From: TMED27 sp041397865
Lineage (GTDB): Bacteria; Pseudomonadota; Alphaproteobacteria; Micavibrionales; Micavibrionaceae
Direction: 5' to 3'
Assembly: GCA_041397865.1 (NCBI GenBank)
Contig: JAWKVT010000001.1
Location: forward strand, 682,001-746,000
DNA: 64,000 nucleotides
The position numbers and the translations under genes are program-made. Below are positions 1-7,811 of this stretch, one piece after another (position 1 is the first letter of the stretch; every line of letters begins with the position of its first letter). The notes beneath the pieces were generated by a model. It was not told the origin of the DNA. It made no database searches and was given only the letters and a program-made list of their open reading frames with translations.

Positions 1-616
1 GCCTCCACCGGCTGTGGAAAGACAGTTTCGTGCGCCGTATCCGCCCCAGGCCTAATCAGAAATTCCTCGATGTAGCCGAGGAACCGGCGATATCGCCTTC
101 CTGCATCAAAAAGAAAGCCCCGGCGCCGATATCACCGTCTTCGACCTTAACCAAAATATGCTCGATGTTGGCCGCGACCGGGCCGTAGACAAAGGCTGGA
201 TCGACAGATCTGAATGGATATGCGGCAACGCCGCCGCCCTCCCCTTCCCCGACAACCACTTCGATGTCTACACCATCGCATTCGGCCTGCGCAACGTCAC
301 GGAAATCGACACCGCCCTGCGCGAAGCCGCCCGCGTCCTAAAGCCCGGCGGACGCTTCTTCTGCCTCGAATTCTCCCATGTCCGCGAACCAATCCTCGCC
401 AAAGCCTATGATCTATATTCTTATAACGTCATCCCCCGCATAGGCGCAGCCGTTGCCAAGGATAAAGACAGCTATCAATATCTCGTCGAATCCATTCGTA
501 AATTCCCGAAGCAGGAAAACCTGCAAACACGCATGGAAGAAGCAGGCCTAAAAAACTGTTCATTTTCAAATATTTCAGCAGGAATTGTCGCAATTCACCG
601 TGGCACAAAAACCTGA
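1..616 (+). CDS. ubiE: UbiE/MenG methyltransferase, 5' partial with an apparent frameshift
   Basis: SAM-dependent C-methyltransferase of ubiquinone (and menaquinone) synthesis, cytoplasmic. Two reading frames together give one UbiE protein. Codons from base 3 read LHRLWKDSFVRRIRP and then KFLDVA, the usual UbiE N-terminal region. Downstream of base 80 the match continues one frame over with GTGDIAF-like sequence, FDLNQNMLDVG, PFPDNHFD, AFGLRNV and the C-terminal IVAIHRG. The break falls in SAM motif I: the expected GGA GGA ACC reads G AGG AAC C at 78-85, so one G is missing. Either a real inactivating mutation or a sequence error explains this. The start codon lies outside the window. The common alphaproteobacterial neighbour ubiB is not found downstream. 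Family identity is certain; functionality is not. Confidence 0.85.
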
Positions 617-677
617 AAAAACCTGCCTTTATTTAACATAATTTTATCAAACGCTTTCAAAGCCTTACAGTTTTTTA

Positions 678-708
678 TTGACAAACAAGAAGTTAAAGCG
701 CAATTCTA
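678..708 (+). promoter_or_regulatory. Possible sigma70-type promoter for the Ala-rich gene
   Basis: A perfect TTGACA lies at 678-683 in an AT-rich stretch, with a weak AT-rich -10-like segment around 702-708. It sits about 55 bases upstream of the ATG at 762. The -10 match is poor, so this is tentative. Confidence 0.3.
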
Positions 709-761
709 TGCCCCACATCCATAACACATACTTATGAGTACTTAAGGAGAGGACTACCCCT

Positions 762-1256
762 ATGAACAACTTTACAAAATCAATCGTTTACTCCGGTGTT
801 GTGCTGGCCGCCGGCCTGGTTGCAATCTTCGCAATCTATAACAACATGGGCACAGACAGTAACGTATCATACATCGAGCCTGCCTCTGGTGAAGAAATCA
901 CACTGGACAGCACCATTGATGCAACAGGCGAAGCTATCGAAAACGCAGCCGAAGCAGCCGGTGAGGCAGCGGCAGACGCCTATGATGCAACAGCAGAAGC
1001 CGCAGATGACGCTTTTGAGGCGACAAAAGAAATGGCTTCCGACGCCGTTGACGCCACAACAGAAGCCGCAAGCGAAACAGCCGCCGCTATTGACGACGCT
1101 GTAACGCAAAGCCCGGCTGAAGAAGCAGCACAAGCCGTTGAAGACGCAGCAGATGAAACAGCCGAAGCCGTTGACGAAGCCGTTGAATCTGTCGAAGGCA
1201 CAGAGCCTGCTTCCGGCGAAGCCATCATCGAAAAGGCAAAAGAACTGGCTGAATAA
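762..1256 (+). CDS. Membrane-anchored Ala/Glu-rich helical-repeat protein of unknown function
   Basis: This 164-residue protein has an N-terminal hydrophobic segment (about residues 8-26) followed by a low-complexity Ala/Glu/Asp/Thr domain. The domain is built from repeats of the type AAEAAGEAA, ATAEAADDA, ATTEAASETA and ETAEAVDEA. The roughly 11-residue periodicity suggests an extended amphipathic helix like LEA or apolipoprotein-type proteins. It is probably anchored in the inner membrane with the acidic helix in the periplasm. A good Shine-Dalgarno (AAGGAGAGG) precedes the ATG at 762, and a strong terminator follows directly, so it is a single-gene transcript. Low complexity prevents a reliable family assignment. 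An envelope or stress role is only inferred from composition. The reverse strand has a shadow frame that arises from the repeats. Confidence 0.75.
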   Translation: MNNFTKSIVYSGVVLAAGLVAIFAIYNNMGTDSNVSYIEPASGEEITLDSTIDATGEAIENAAEAAGEAAADAYDATAEAADDAFEATKEMASDAVDATTEAASETAAAIDDAVTQSPAEEAAQAVEDAADETAEAVDEAVESVEGTEPASGEAIIEKAKELAE

Positions 1257-1281
1257 AAGCCTTTTCTTAAATTGAAAAATT

Positions 1282-1312
1282 AAAAACCCTGCTGGCAATA
1301 GCAGGGTTTTTT
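1282..1312 (+). terminator. Rho-independent terminator after the Ala-rich gene
   Basis: Perfect 12-base inverted repeat AAAAACCCTGCT (1282-1293) and AGCAGGGTTTTT (1300-1311) with a 6-base loop, ending in a run of T. The A-rich left arm could make it bidirectional. Confidence 0.9.
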
Positions 1313-1328
1313 CTTTATAAACAATGCC

Positions 1329-1880
1329 ATGAGCAAGTCACTTAAAGACAAATCCATTCTACTAATTGTCAGCGGCGGCATCGCCGCCTATAAATCGCTT
1401 GAACTCACTCGCCTTATCAAAAAATCCGGCGGGCACGTGCGCTGCATCCTCACAAAAGGCGGTGAGCAATTCATCACCCCGCTCTCCGCCTCCGCCCTGT
1501 CAGAAGAACCCGTCTATACCGACCTCTGGTCCCTCAAAGATGAAACGGAAATGGGGCACATCCGCCTATCCCGTGAAGCCGACCTCATCCTCATCGCCCC
1601 GGCCAGCGCCAACATCCTCGCCCAAATGGCTCACGGCATAGCCGAAGACCTCGCCACAACCACATTGCTGGCCGCCGACAAACCCGCGCTTCTAGCCCCG
1701 GCCATGAACCACAAAATGTGGACCAACCCCGCCACACAGCGCAATATCGAAACCCTGAGAAATGACGGCCATACCTTCATCGGCCCCACAGAAGGCGACA
1801 TGGCCTGCGGCGAATACGGCATGGGCCGTATGAGCGAACCCGAAGACATCCTCAAAGCCATTCAAAAGCACCTGCCATGA
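1329..1880 (+). CDS. coaC: Phosphopantothenoylcysteine decarboxylase (CoaC), separate from CoaB
   Basis: FMN-dependent decarboxylation of 4'-phosphopantothenoylcysteine to 4'-phosphopantetheine in coenzyme A synthesis. The 183 residues correspond to the N-terminal half of the usual bifunctional CoaBC (about 400 residues). HFCD-family features are present: N-terminal SGGIAAYK, the catalytic His about residue 77 (MGHIRLS), the PASAN motif at 91-95, PAMN with Asn126, and the Cys159 substrate-recognition flap (MACGEYGMGRM). The gene ends precisely at the domain boundary and overlaps coaB by four bases (ATGA, 1877-1880), so the two are translationally coupled. No strong Shine-Dalgarno is seen at 1329. 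The split is unusual for Proteobacteria. It looks natural because both frames start and stop cleanly. Confidence 0.93.
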   Translation: MSKSLKDKSILLIVSGGIAAYKSLELTRLIKKSGGHVRCILTKGGEQFITPLSASALSEEPVYTDLWSLKDETEMGHIRLSREADLILIAPASANILAQMAHGIAEDLATTTLLAADKPALLAPAMNHKMWTNPATQRNIETLRNDGHTFIGPTEGDMACGEYGMGRMSEPEDILKAIQKHLP

Positions 1881-2515
1881 AAGCAATCGTAACAGCCGGA
1901 CCAACCTTTGAGCCAATCGACCCCGTGCGCTTCATCGGCAACCGCTCCAGCGGCAAACAAGGCTACGCCATCGCCGAAGCGCTAAGAGACGCCGGATTCG
2001 ACGTCACCCTCATTTCCGGCCCCACAGCCCTAAACGACCCCAATGGCATAAAAACCATCCGCGTGGAAACAGCCCGCGAAATGTTAAAAGCCGTTCAAAG
2101 CGCCCTCCCCGTACACATCGCCGTATGCGCCGCCGCCGTGGCTGACTGGTCCCCTGCCGAAACACAAAACCATAAAATCAAAAAACGCAGCGATGAATCC
2201 CCGCCGACAATCACCCTGAAAGAAAATCCCGATATTCTCAAAACCATATCCAACCACAAAAACCGCCCGGATCTAGTCATCGGCTTCGCCGCCGAGACCG
2301 AAAATCTGGAAGAAAACGCACGCACCAAACTCACTCGCAAAAACTGCGACTGGGTCCTCGCCAACAATGTTGCTGAAAATGTCTTTGGCAAAGACCAAAA
2401 TCACGTCTATCTTATAACCTCTTCAACCGTGCAGGATTGGCAACCGATGAGCAAAACCGCCATCGCCGGAAAACTGGCCGAAGAAATAACAAAGCATATG
2501 AAAGACAAAAAATGA
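1877..2515 (+). CDS. coaB: Phosphopantothenate-cysteine ligase (CoaB), separate from CoaC
   Basis: CTP-dependent ligation of cysteine to 4'-phosphopantothenate, the step before CoaC. The 212 residues match the C-terminal half of CoaBC: TAGPTFEPIDPVRFIGNRSS at the N-terminus, the SSGKQG nucleotide loop, AAVADWSP, the basic KIKKR segment, NPDIL, GFAAET and the DWVLANNV region. It starts inside the coaC stop (ATGA overlap) and ends with an ATGA overlap with dut at 2512-2515. coaC-coaB-dut therefore form one translationally coupled unit. A coaBC-dut order is common in alphaproteobacteria, and here the fused gene is simply divided. Confidence 0.93.
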   Translation: MKAIVTAGPTFEPIDPVRFIGNRSSGKQGYAIAEALRDAGFDVTLISGPTALNDPNGIKTIRVETAREMLKAVQSALPVHIAVCAAAVADWSPAETQNHKIKKRSDESPPTITLKENPDILKTISNHKNRPDLVIGFAAETENLEENARTKLTRKNCDWVLANNVAENVFGKDQNHVYLITSSTVQDWQPMSKTAIAGKLAEEITKHMKDKK

Positions 2516-2964
2516 GCGAAGTAAAAGTCAAACTCCTCCCCCTCGAACACGCCGTGGGACTACAACTCCCAACCTACGCCACCGAAAAATCAGCCGGCAT
2601 GGACCTCACCGCCGCGCTGGAAGAAGCCATAGAAATCGCCCCGGGCGACCGCGCTCTCATCCCCACCGGCCTGTCCATCGCCCTGCCCGAAGGCTACGAA
2701 GCGCAAATCCGTCCCCGCTCGGGCCTTGCCATCAAACACGGCGTCACCGTCCTCAACACCCCCGGCACCATCGACGCCGATTACCGCGGCGAAATCAAGG
2801 TCATTCTCATCAACCACGGACGAGAACCCTTCATCATCGAACGCGGTATGCGCATCGCCCAAATGGTCGTCGAAAAATTCGAAACCGTCGAATGGGATAT
2901 CGTCAAAACCCTAGACAATACCGACCGCGGCGACGGCGGCTTTGGGTCTACGGGTACGGAGTAG
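2512..2964 (+). CDS. dut: dUTP diphosphatase (dUTPase)
   Basis: Hydrolyses dUTP to dUMP and diphosphate, keeping uracil out of DNA and feeding dTMP synthesis; it acts as a homotrimer in the cytoplasm. The 150 residues contain all five dUTPase motifs: SAGMDLTA (motif 1), RPRSGLA (2), the GTIDADYRGE loop (3), RIAQMVV (4) and the C-terminal RGDGGFGSTG arm (5). I chose ATG 2512, which gives MSEVKVKLLPLEHA at the usual N-terminus and overlaps the coaB stop by four bases. A longer in-frame extension to 2437 lies inside coaB and has no family counterpart. Confidence 0.96.
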   Translation: MSEVKVKLLPLEHAVGLQLPTYATEKSAGMDLTAALEEAIEIAPGDRALIPTGLSIALPEGYEAQIRPRSGLAIKHGVTVLNTPGTIDADYRGEIKVILINHGREPFIIERGMRIAQMVVEKFETVEWDIVKTLDNTDRGDGGFGSTGTE

Positions 2965-2968
2965 AGGA

Positions 2969-3358
2969 ATGAAAAAAGGTACAAAAAGAGTAGCCGCAGC
3001 ATTGATAATCGGCATTATAGTATCAGGAGCTTTTATATACTTTGAAGTCACAACAGATCAAATTGATACATTCATAAGTAAGTTGGTCTTTTACACATCC
3101 ATTATTACTCTGATATTGATACCGGTATTCTACTTCCATAAATTTTTCCCGGTGAAGAAAAAATGTCCTCAATGCAACAAAACCCTCTTTGGACTTTTAT
3201 CATACGGATTGATAGGAACATCAAGGTATTTAGCAAACAAACATATAACAAAATATTGGAACGCGTTTTATGAATGTAAAAATTGTAAAAACATTTATTC
3301 ATTAACTATGAAAAAACTCTGCAATCTTGAAGAAGTGGAAAAAGAAACAGCGACTTAA
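2969..3358 (+). CDS. AT-rich two-TM protein with a CxxC zinc ribbon, function unknown
   Basis: This 129-residue protein has two predicted transmembrane helices (about residues 8-26 and 37-56). A short cytosolic domain follows with two CxxC pairs, KCPQCNK and ECKNCKN, spaced about 40 residues apart as in a zinc ribbon. ATG 2969 follows a GAGG ribosome-binding site and lies four bases after the dut stop. Codon use is strikingly AT-rich and Lys/Ile-rich compared with dut and mutS on either side, which suggests recent acquisition. I do not recognise a family. Zinc binding is inferred from the cysteine spacing only. Confidence 0.7.
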   Translation: MKKGTKRVAAALIIGIIVSGAFIYFEVTTDQIDTFISKLVFYTSIITLILIPVFYFHKFFPVKKKCPQCNKTLFGLLSYGLIGTSRYLANKHITKYWNAFYECKNCKNIYSLTMKKLCNLEEVEKETAT

Positions 3359-3398
3359 ATTACCAGGCCCACAAAAAACACCGGACATTTCAAATTTT

Positions 3399-3428
3399 CT
3401 CCGTGACCTCCTCGTCCTCCGTGGTTAA
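3399..3428. repeat. Short CTCCGTG...TCCGTGGTTAAA-type intergenic repeat
   Basis: A tandem degenerate motif (CTCCGTGACCTC, CTCGTCCTCC, GTGGTTAAA) lies directly upstream of mutS. Related wording recurs at about 19277-19306 (CCCTCTGCGTCTTCGCAGTT) and 22672-22706 (TTAGTGCCCTTAGTGGTTTA). It belongs to a class of short dispersed intergenic repeats; its role is unknown. Confidence 0.45.
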
Positions 3429-3437
3429 ATTCTTTAC

Positions 3438-6140
3438 ATGCCAAACCCTGCGTTAAAAACCGCCGACAATTTCGCCGCCCCCAAAGATAAAGGGGGCCAC
3501 ACCCCGATGATGGCGCAATATATGTCCATCAAGGCCCGCTATCCCGATGCGCTGCTGTTCTATCGCATGGGCGATTTTTACGAACTTTTCCACGACGACG
3601 CCCTTAAAGCTGCCGAAACCCTCGACATCACCCTAACCAAGCGCGGAAAAAGCGATGGCGAGGACATCCCCATGTGCGGCGTGCCGTTCCACTCTTACGA
3701 ACCCTATCTCGCCAAACTCATCCGCGCCGGGTATAAGGTCGCAATCTGCGAGCAAACCGAAACCCCCGAAGAAGCAAAATCCCGCGCCAAGACCGAAGGC
3801 CGCCCCGCATCAAAAACCCTCGTGAACCGCGATGTGATCCGCGTCGTGACCCAAGGCACGCTAACCGAGGACTCCCTCCTCGAAGCCCGCGAAAACAACT
3901 ACTTATCGGCCATCTGCGATATCGGCGGACAATATGGCTTCGCCTGGGCGGACCTCTCAACCGGGTCGTTTACGGTGCAACCTGTTCCAAAAAACGGCCT
4001 GCAAACAGCGCTGGAACGTATAGCCCCGCGTGAGATTGTCGCGCCCGATACCCTCGCCGAAACATTAAACCGCGACCCCCGCCTCAGCCCCCAGCCCCGC
4101 GCCCTTTTTGACAGCCAAAACGCGCAAAAAAAACTGGAAACGCTTTTCGGCATCGGCACCCTCGAAGGACTCGGCGCGTTTTCCCGCGCCGAGGTCGCCG
4201 CCGCAGGCGCCCTGATCGACTATATTCAGCGCACCCAAATCGGCAAAACACCATGGCTTGAAAAACCCAGACAGCTTTCCGGCAGCGCCAATATGGACAT
4301 AGACGCCGCCACCCGCCGCAACCTCGAAATCACAAAAACCCAGAGCGGCGAACGCAAAGGCTCCCTTCTGGCCACAATAGACCGCACCGTAACCGGTCCC
4401 GGTGCGCGGCTTCTGCAATCATGCCTCTCCGCGCCCCTTACAGATCTAAATGAAATCACAAACCGTCTGAACCGCGTCGAACTTTTCGTAGCCGATTCCC
4501 CGCTACGCGGCCTCCTGCGTGAACAACTCAGGGAAATGCCGGATATGGAACGCGCCCTCGCCCGCCTCTCCGTAGGGCGCGGCGGCCCGCGAGATCTTGC
4601 CATGATCCGCGACGGGTTGACGCAAATTGAAGTCATCCGCGCATCATTGCAAAATGCTCCGGGTGCAAGAAACACTCTTCCAGATATTATCGCCACCTTG
4701 AAAAACGAACGCCTGACATCAGACCTTCAGGATAAACTCACACAGGCCCTCGATAAAGAACCGCCAATGCTCGCGCGCGATGGCGGTTTTATCAAAGCGG
4801 GATATTTTAAAAAACTCGACGAACTCAAAACCCTGAAAGATGAATCCCGCCGTCTCATCGCCGCGCTTCAGGCCAAATACCAAAAAGATACAGGTATAGA
4901 CAGCCTGAAAATAAAATTTAACAACGTCTTGGGGTATTTTATTGAGGTCACATCAAAGCATGGAGATGCCATGATGTCCCTCAAAAATCAAACCGGCAGC
5001 CCCTATATCCACCGCCAGACCATGGCCAATGCTGTGCGCTTCACCACCACGCAACTGGCAGAGCTGGAACGCGATATCTCCTCCGCCGGAGAGAAAGCTC
5101 TGGCCATAGAGCTCGAAATTTTCGAACAACTCACCGCCGAAACCACAGCACTATCGGAAGAAATCGGCACCCGCGCCCGCGCAATTTCAACGCTGGATAT
5201 GGCAGCCGCTCTGGCTCAACTCGCAGCAGACGAAGATTACGCACGCCCGCAGCTTGACAGCAGCCGCGCCTTTGAAATCACTGATGGACGCCACCCTGTC
5301 GTTGAAGCCGCCCTGCGCCATGACAGCCAGACCTTCGCCCCCAACGACTGCGCACTCATGCCGGAAAATCGTCTCTGGCTGCTTACCGGTCCCAACATGG
5401 CCGGTAAATCAACCTATCTGCGTCAAAACGCCCTCATTGCCATCCTCGCGCAAACCGGGTCATTCGTTCCGGCAAAAAAGGCCCATATTGGGGTCATCGA
5501 CAGGGTTTTCAGCCGTGTCGGCGCATCAGATGACCTGGCGCGCGGCAGGTCAACCTTCATGGTCGAAATGGTCGAAACCGCCGCTATTCTCAATCAAGCC
5601 AGCGAAAAATCTCTGGTCATTCTCGATGAAATCGGGCGCGGCACCGCCACATTCGACGGCCTCTCCATCGCCTGGGCCTGCGTGGAACACCTCCACAATA
5701 TCAATAAATGCCGCGCCCTGTTCGCCACCCACTACCACGAACTCACCGCCCTGACTTCAAAACTGGACGCACTATCCTGCCACTCCATGCAGGTTAAAGA
5801 ATGGAAAGGCGATATCGTCTTCCTCCACAGCGTTGGAGAAGGCGCCGCCGACCGCTCCTACGGCATCCATGTCGCCAAACTCGCCGGTCTTCCTGAGGCC
5901 GTTATCAACCGTGCGCAAAAGGTTCTTGAACAACTCCAAACCGGACAGCAATCCGGCAACCTCGCAAGGCTCGCTGACGACCTCCCGCTCTTTTCTCTGC
6001 AAGACAGCGCCACGCCAGCCCCTCTCCGCTCCCCGGTCCTTGAACAGCTCAAAGATGTAAACCCTGATATTCTCACGCCAAAAGACGCTTTGGATTTGAT
6101 TTATAAATTGAAAGCGCTATATTCCGCTGATGCAAAATAA
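3438..6140 (+). CDS. mutS: DNA mismatch repair protein MutS
   Basis: Recognises base mismatches and small loops and recruits MutL using ATP. The 900 residues have the full MutS1 layout. The N-terminal mismatch-recognition domain carries the Phe-X-Glu motif in GDFYELFHDD (about residues 45-54). Connector, lever and clamp domains follow, then the C-terminal ATPase with Walker A TGPNMAGKST (about residue 650), Walker B VILDEIGRGTATFDG and the ATHYHEL switch. The start is ATG 3438; no better start is visible. Its 3' end overlaps the next gene by 11 bases, so the two are probably co-transcribed. Confidence 0.98.
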   Translation: MPNPALKTADNFAAPKDKGGHTPMMAQYMSIKARYPDALLFYRMGDFYELFHDDALKAAETLDITLTKRGKSDGEDIPMCGVPFHSYEPYLAKLIRAGYKVAICEQTETPEEAKSRAKTEGRPASKTLVNRDVIRVVTQGTLTEDSLLEARENNYLSAICDIGGQYGFAWADLSTGSFTVQPVPKNGLQTALERIAPREIVAPDTLAETLNRDPRLSPQPRALFDSQNAQKKLETLFGIGTLEGLGAFSRAEVAAAGALIDYIQRTQIGKTPWLEKPRQLSGSANMDIDAATRRNLEITKTQSGERKGSLLATIDRTVTGPGARLLQSCLSAPLTDLNEITNRLNRVELFVADSPLRGLLREQLREMPDMERALARLSVGRGGPRDLAMIRDGLTQIEVIRASLQNAPGARNTLPDIIATLKNERLTSDLQDKLTQALDKEPPMLARDGGFIKAGYFKKLDELKTLKDESRRLIAALQAKYQKDTGIDSLKIKFNNVLGYFIEVTSKHGDAMMSLKNQTGSPYIHRQTMANAVRFTTTQLAELERDISSAGEKALAIELEIFEQLTAETTALSEEIGTRARAISTLDMAAALAQLAADEDYARPQLDSSRAFEITDGRHPVVEAALRHDSQTFAPNDCALMPENRLWLLTGPNMAGKSTYLRQNALIAILAQTGSFVPAKKAHIGVIDRVFSRVGASDDLARGRSTFMVEMVETAAILNQASEKSLVILDEIGRGTATFDGLSIAWACVEHLHNINKCRALFATHYHELTALTSKLDALSCHSMQVKEWKGDIVFLHSVGEGAADRSYGIHVAKLAGLPEAVINRAQKVLEQLQTGQQSGNLARLADDLPLFSLQDSATPAPLRSPVLEQLKDVNPDILTPKDALDLIYKLKALYSADAK

Positions 6141-7164
6141 CACCCCCATAGAAACAGACGCCCTTATCATCGGCGCAGGCCCGTGCGGCCTGTTCTGCGC
6201 ATTCGAACTCGGCCTGCTCGACATAAAATGCCACTTCATCGACATCCTCGACCGTCCCGGCGGCCAATGCGCGGAGCTTTACCCGGAAAAACCCATCTAC
6301 GATATCCCCGCCTATCCCGAAATCTCCGGGCAACAGCTCACCGACAAACTCCTCGAACAAATCAAACCGTTCAGCCCGATATTTCACTTTCAGCAAATGG
6401 CCGAAAGCCTTGAAAAAACTAACGATAATAAATGGAAACTCACAACCGATACAGGCACAATCTTCATCGCTCCCGTTATCATCATCGCCGCAGGCGGCGG
6501 CTCCTTCGTCCCGAAAAAACCACCCATCCCCGGCATTGAGGAATATGAAGGCACCTCCGTTTTTTACGCTGTACGTGAAAAATCCATATTCGAAGGCAAA
6601 AAACTGCTCATCGTCGGCGGCGGAGACTCCGCCCTCGACTGGACAATCAACCTCCACCCGCTAGCCAAAAGCCTCACCCTCCTTCACCGCCGTAACGAAT
6701 TCCGCGCTCACCTTGCCAGCGTCAACCACATGCGCCAGCTTGAACAGGACGGCCAAATCAACTTCGAAATCGGCCAGATTAAAGAATTAAAAGGTGAAAA
6801 CGGCCAGCTCCACGCCGCCGTGATAGAGGATAAAGAAAAAAATCGCAGCGAAATCGAGTGCGACTGCCTTCTCCCCTTCTTCGGCCTCACCATGAAACTC
6901 GGCCCCATCGCGAATTTCGGCCTGAACCTGCATGAAAACCTCATCCCCGTCGATACCGAAAAATTCGAAACCTCAACCCCCGGCATCTTCGCCGTCGGCG
7001 ACATCAACCACTACCCCGGCAAACTCAAACTCATCCTATCCGGCTTCCACGAAGCCGCCCTCATGTCCCGCGCGGCTTTTCGCATTATCAACCCGGATGC
7101 AAAGCTGAAATTCGAATACACCACCTCCAGCACCTCCTTGCAGAAAAAACTGGATGTAGCCTAA
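6130..7164 (+). CDS. Ferredoxin-NADP+ reductase, thioredoxin-reductase-like type
   Basis: FAD- and NADPH-binding flavoprotein that exchanges electrons between NADPH and ferredoxin. The 344 residues show two dinucleotide folds: IIGAGPCGLFC at the N-terminus for FAD and IVGGGDSALDW (about residues 160-170) for NADPH. PGGQC near residue 50 is typical of the YumC/TrxR-like FNR group. The TPGIFAVGDI motif and an extended C-terminus that stacks on FAD are also present. The redox CxxC of true thioredoxin reductases is absent, which supports FNR. A 7Fe-8S ferredoxin gene lies 1.7 kb downstream on the other strand and is a possible partner. It overlaps mutS by 11 bases. Confidence 0.92.
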   Translation: MQNNTPIETDALIIGAGPCGLFCAFELGLLDIKCHFIDILDRPGGQCAELYPEKPIYDIPAYPEISGQQLTDKLLEQIKPFSPIFHFQQMAESLEKTNDNKWKLTTDTGTIFIAPVIIIAAGGGSFVPKKPPIPGIEEYEGTSVFYAVREKSIFEGKKLLIVGGGDSALDWTINLHPLAKSLTLLHRRNEFRAHLASVNHMRQLEQDGQINFEIGQIKELKGENGQLHAAVIEDKEKNRSEIECDCLLPFFGLTMKLGPIANFGLNLHENLIPVDTEKFETSTPGIFAVGDINHYPGKLKLILSGFHEAALMSRAAFRIINPDAKLKFEYTTSSTSLQKKLDVA

Positions 7165-7169
7165 AAAAT

Positions 7170-7796
7170 CTAACGTGGAGCGGCAATCCATTGCTGGATA
7201 GCAATACCCTTGTCATTTTCCAAACGGGAAGAACGAACAATAACAAGAGTAACGAGCAAGTTATCAGAGCGCAGCCTTGCCCCTGACTGATACGTAACCA
7301 CAAAAGGAACCTGAACAGTCCACTGATAATTTTGCTCTACAACTCCTTCTGAAACCACCACCGGTGCAGCATTTACAGCCGCACTAACAACCTGCTGATT
7401 AGCCGCCACCATTTCAATAATACGTGCATTTTGTAACGCCGTCGTAAAACTTTCCCAACCCTTTCTTGTAAAATACCGGGAATTATCCTGCATTCTCATG
7501 CGGTAATCATGAAAACCGAACGTCATGGTATCTATTACAGCCTCAGAAACCCAGGAGATCAGAGCCGCTTGGGTTATTCCCGGCCTGTCAAGAGGCTGCA
7601 TTTGAAACAACCGACCATCCTCAGTCGTCGCAAAATATCGGTTTTCGCACTGGTCCGTATACGTAACTTCAAAATTATTCGAAGAATCGCTTAACCCCCG
7701 ATAAGCCTCTATGATCGCCGGGGCAAACATCAAAGCTAAAAGCACCAAAGCACCCTTTAAAACAAACTCTTTACTTTTATCTTTGTCATCAGCCAT
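7170..7796 (-). CDS. DotI/IcmL-family type IVB secretion inner-membrane protein (stand-alone)
   Basis: DotI/IcmL (TraM in IncI plasmids) is an inner-membrane component of type IVB secretion systems with a VirB8-like periplasmic domain. The 208 residues have one N-terminal TM helix (about 13-31) and a periplasmic domain carrying family wording: YFATTEDGR, a WVSEAVIDTMTF helix, YRMRM, YFTRKGWESF, VTYQSGA, LVTLVIVRSS and the final GIAIQQWIA. No other dot/icm genes lie in the window. It is convergent with the FNR gene, 5 bases away, and lies downstream of cysK on the same strand. Membership is well supported by these motifs; whether it serves a complete T4BSS is unknown. Confidence 0.85.
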   Translation of the reverse strand: MADDKDKSKEFVLKGALVLLALMFAPAIIEAYRGLSDSSNNFEVTYTDQCENRYFATTEDGRLFQMQPLDRPGITQAALISWVSEAVIDTMTFGFHDYRMRMQDNSRYFTRKGWESFTTALQNARIIEMVAANQQVVSAAVNAAPVVVSEGVVEQNYQWTVQVPFVVTYQSGARLRSDNLLVTLVIVRSSRLENDKGIAIQQWIAAPR

Positions 7797-7811
7797 TGAT
7801 TTAAGACCTAA

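Noticed and set aside
867..1298. 143- and 82-residue minus-strand frames opposite the Ala-rich gene
   Set aside because: The repeat structure keeps all frames open; only the plus-strand frame has a ribosome-binding site, TM segment and terminator.
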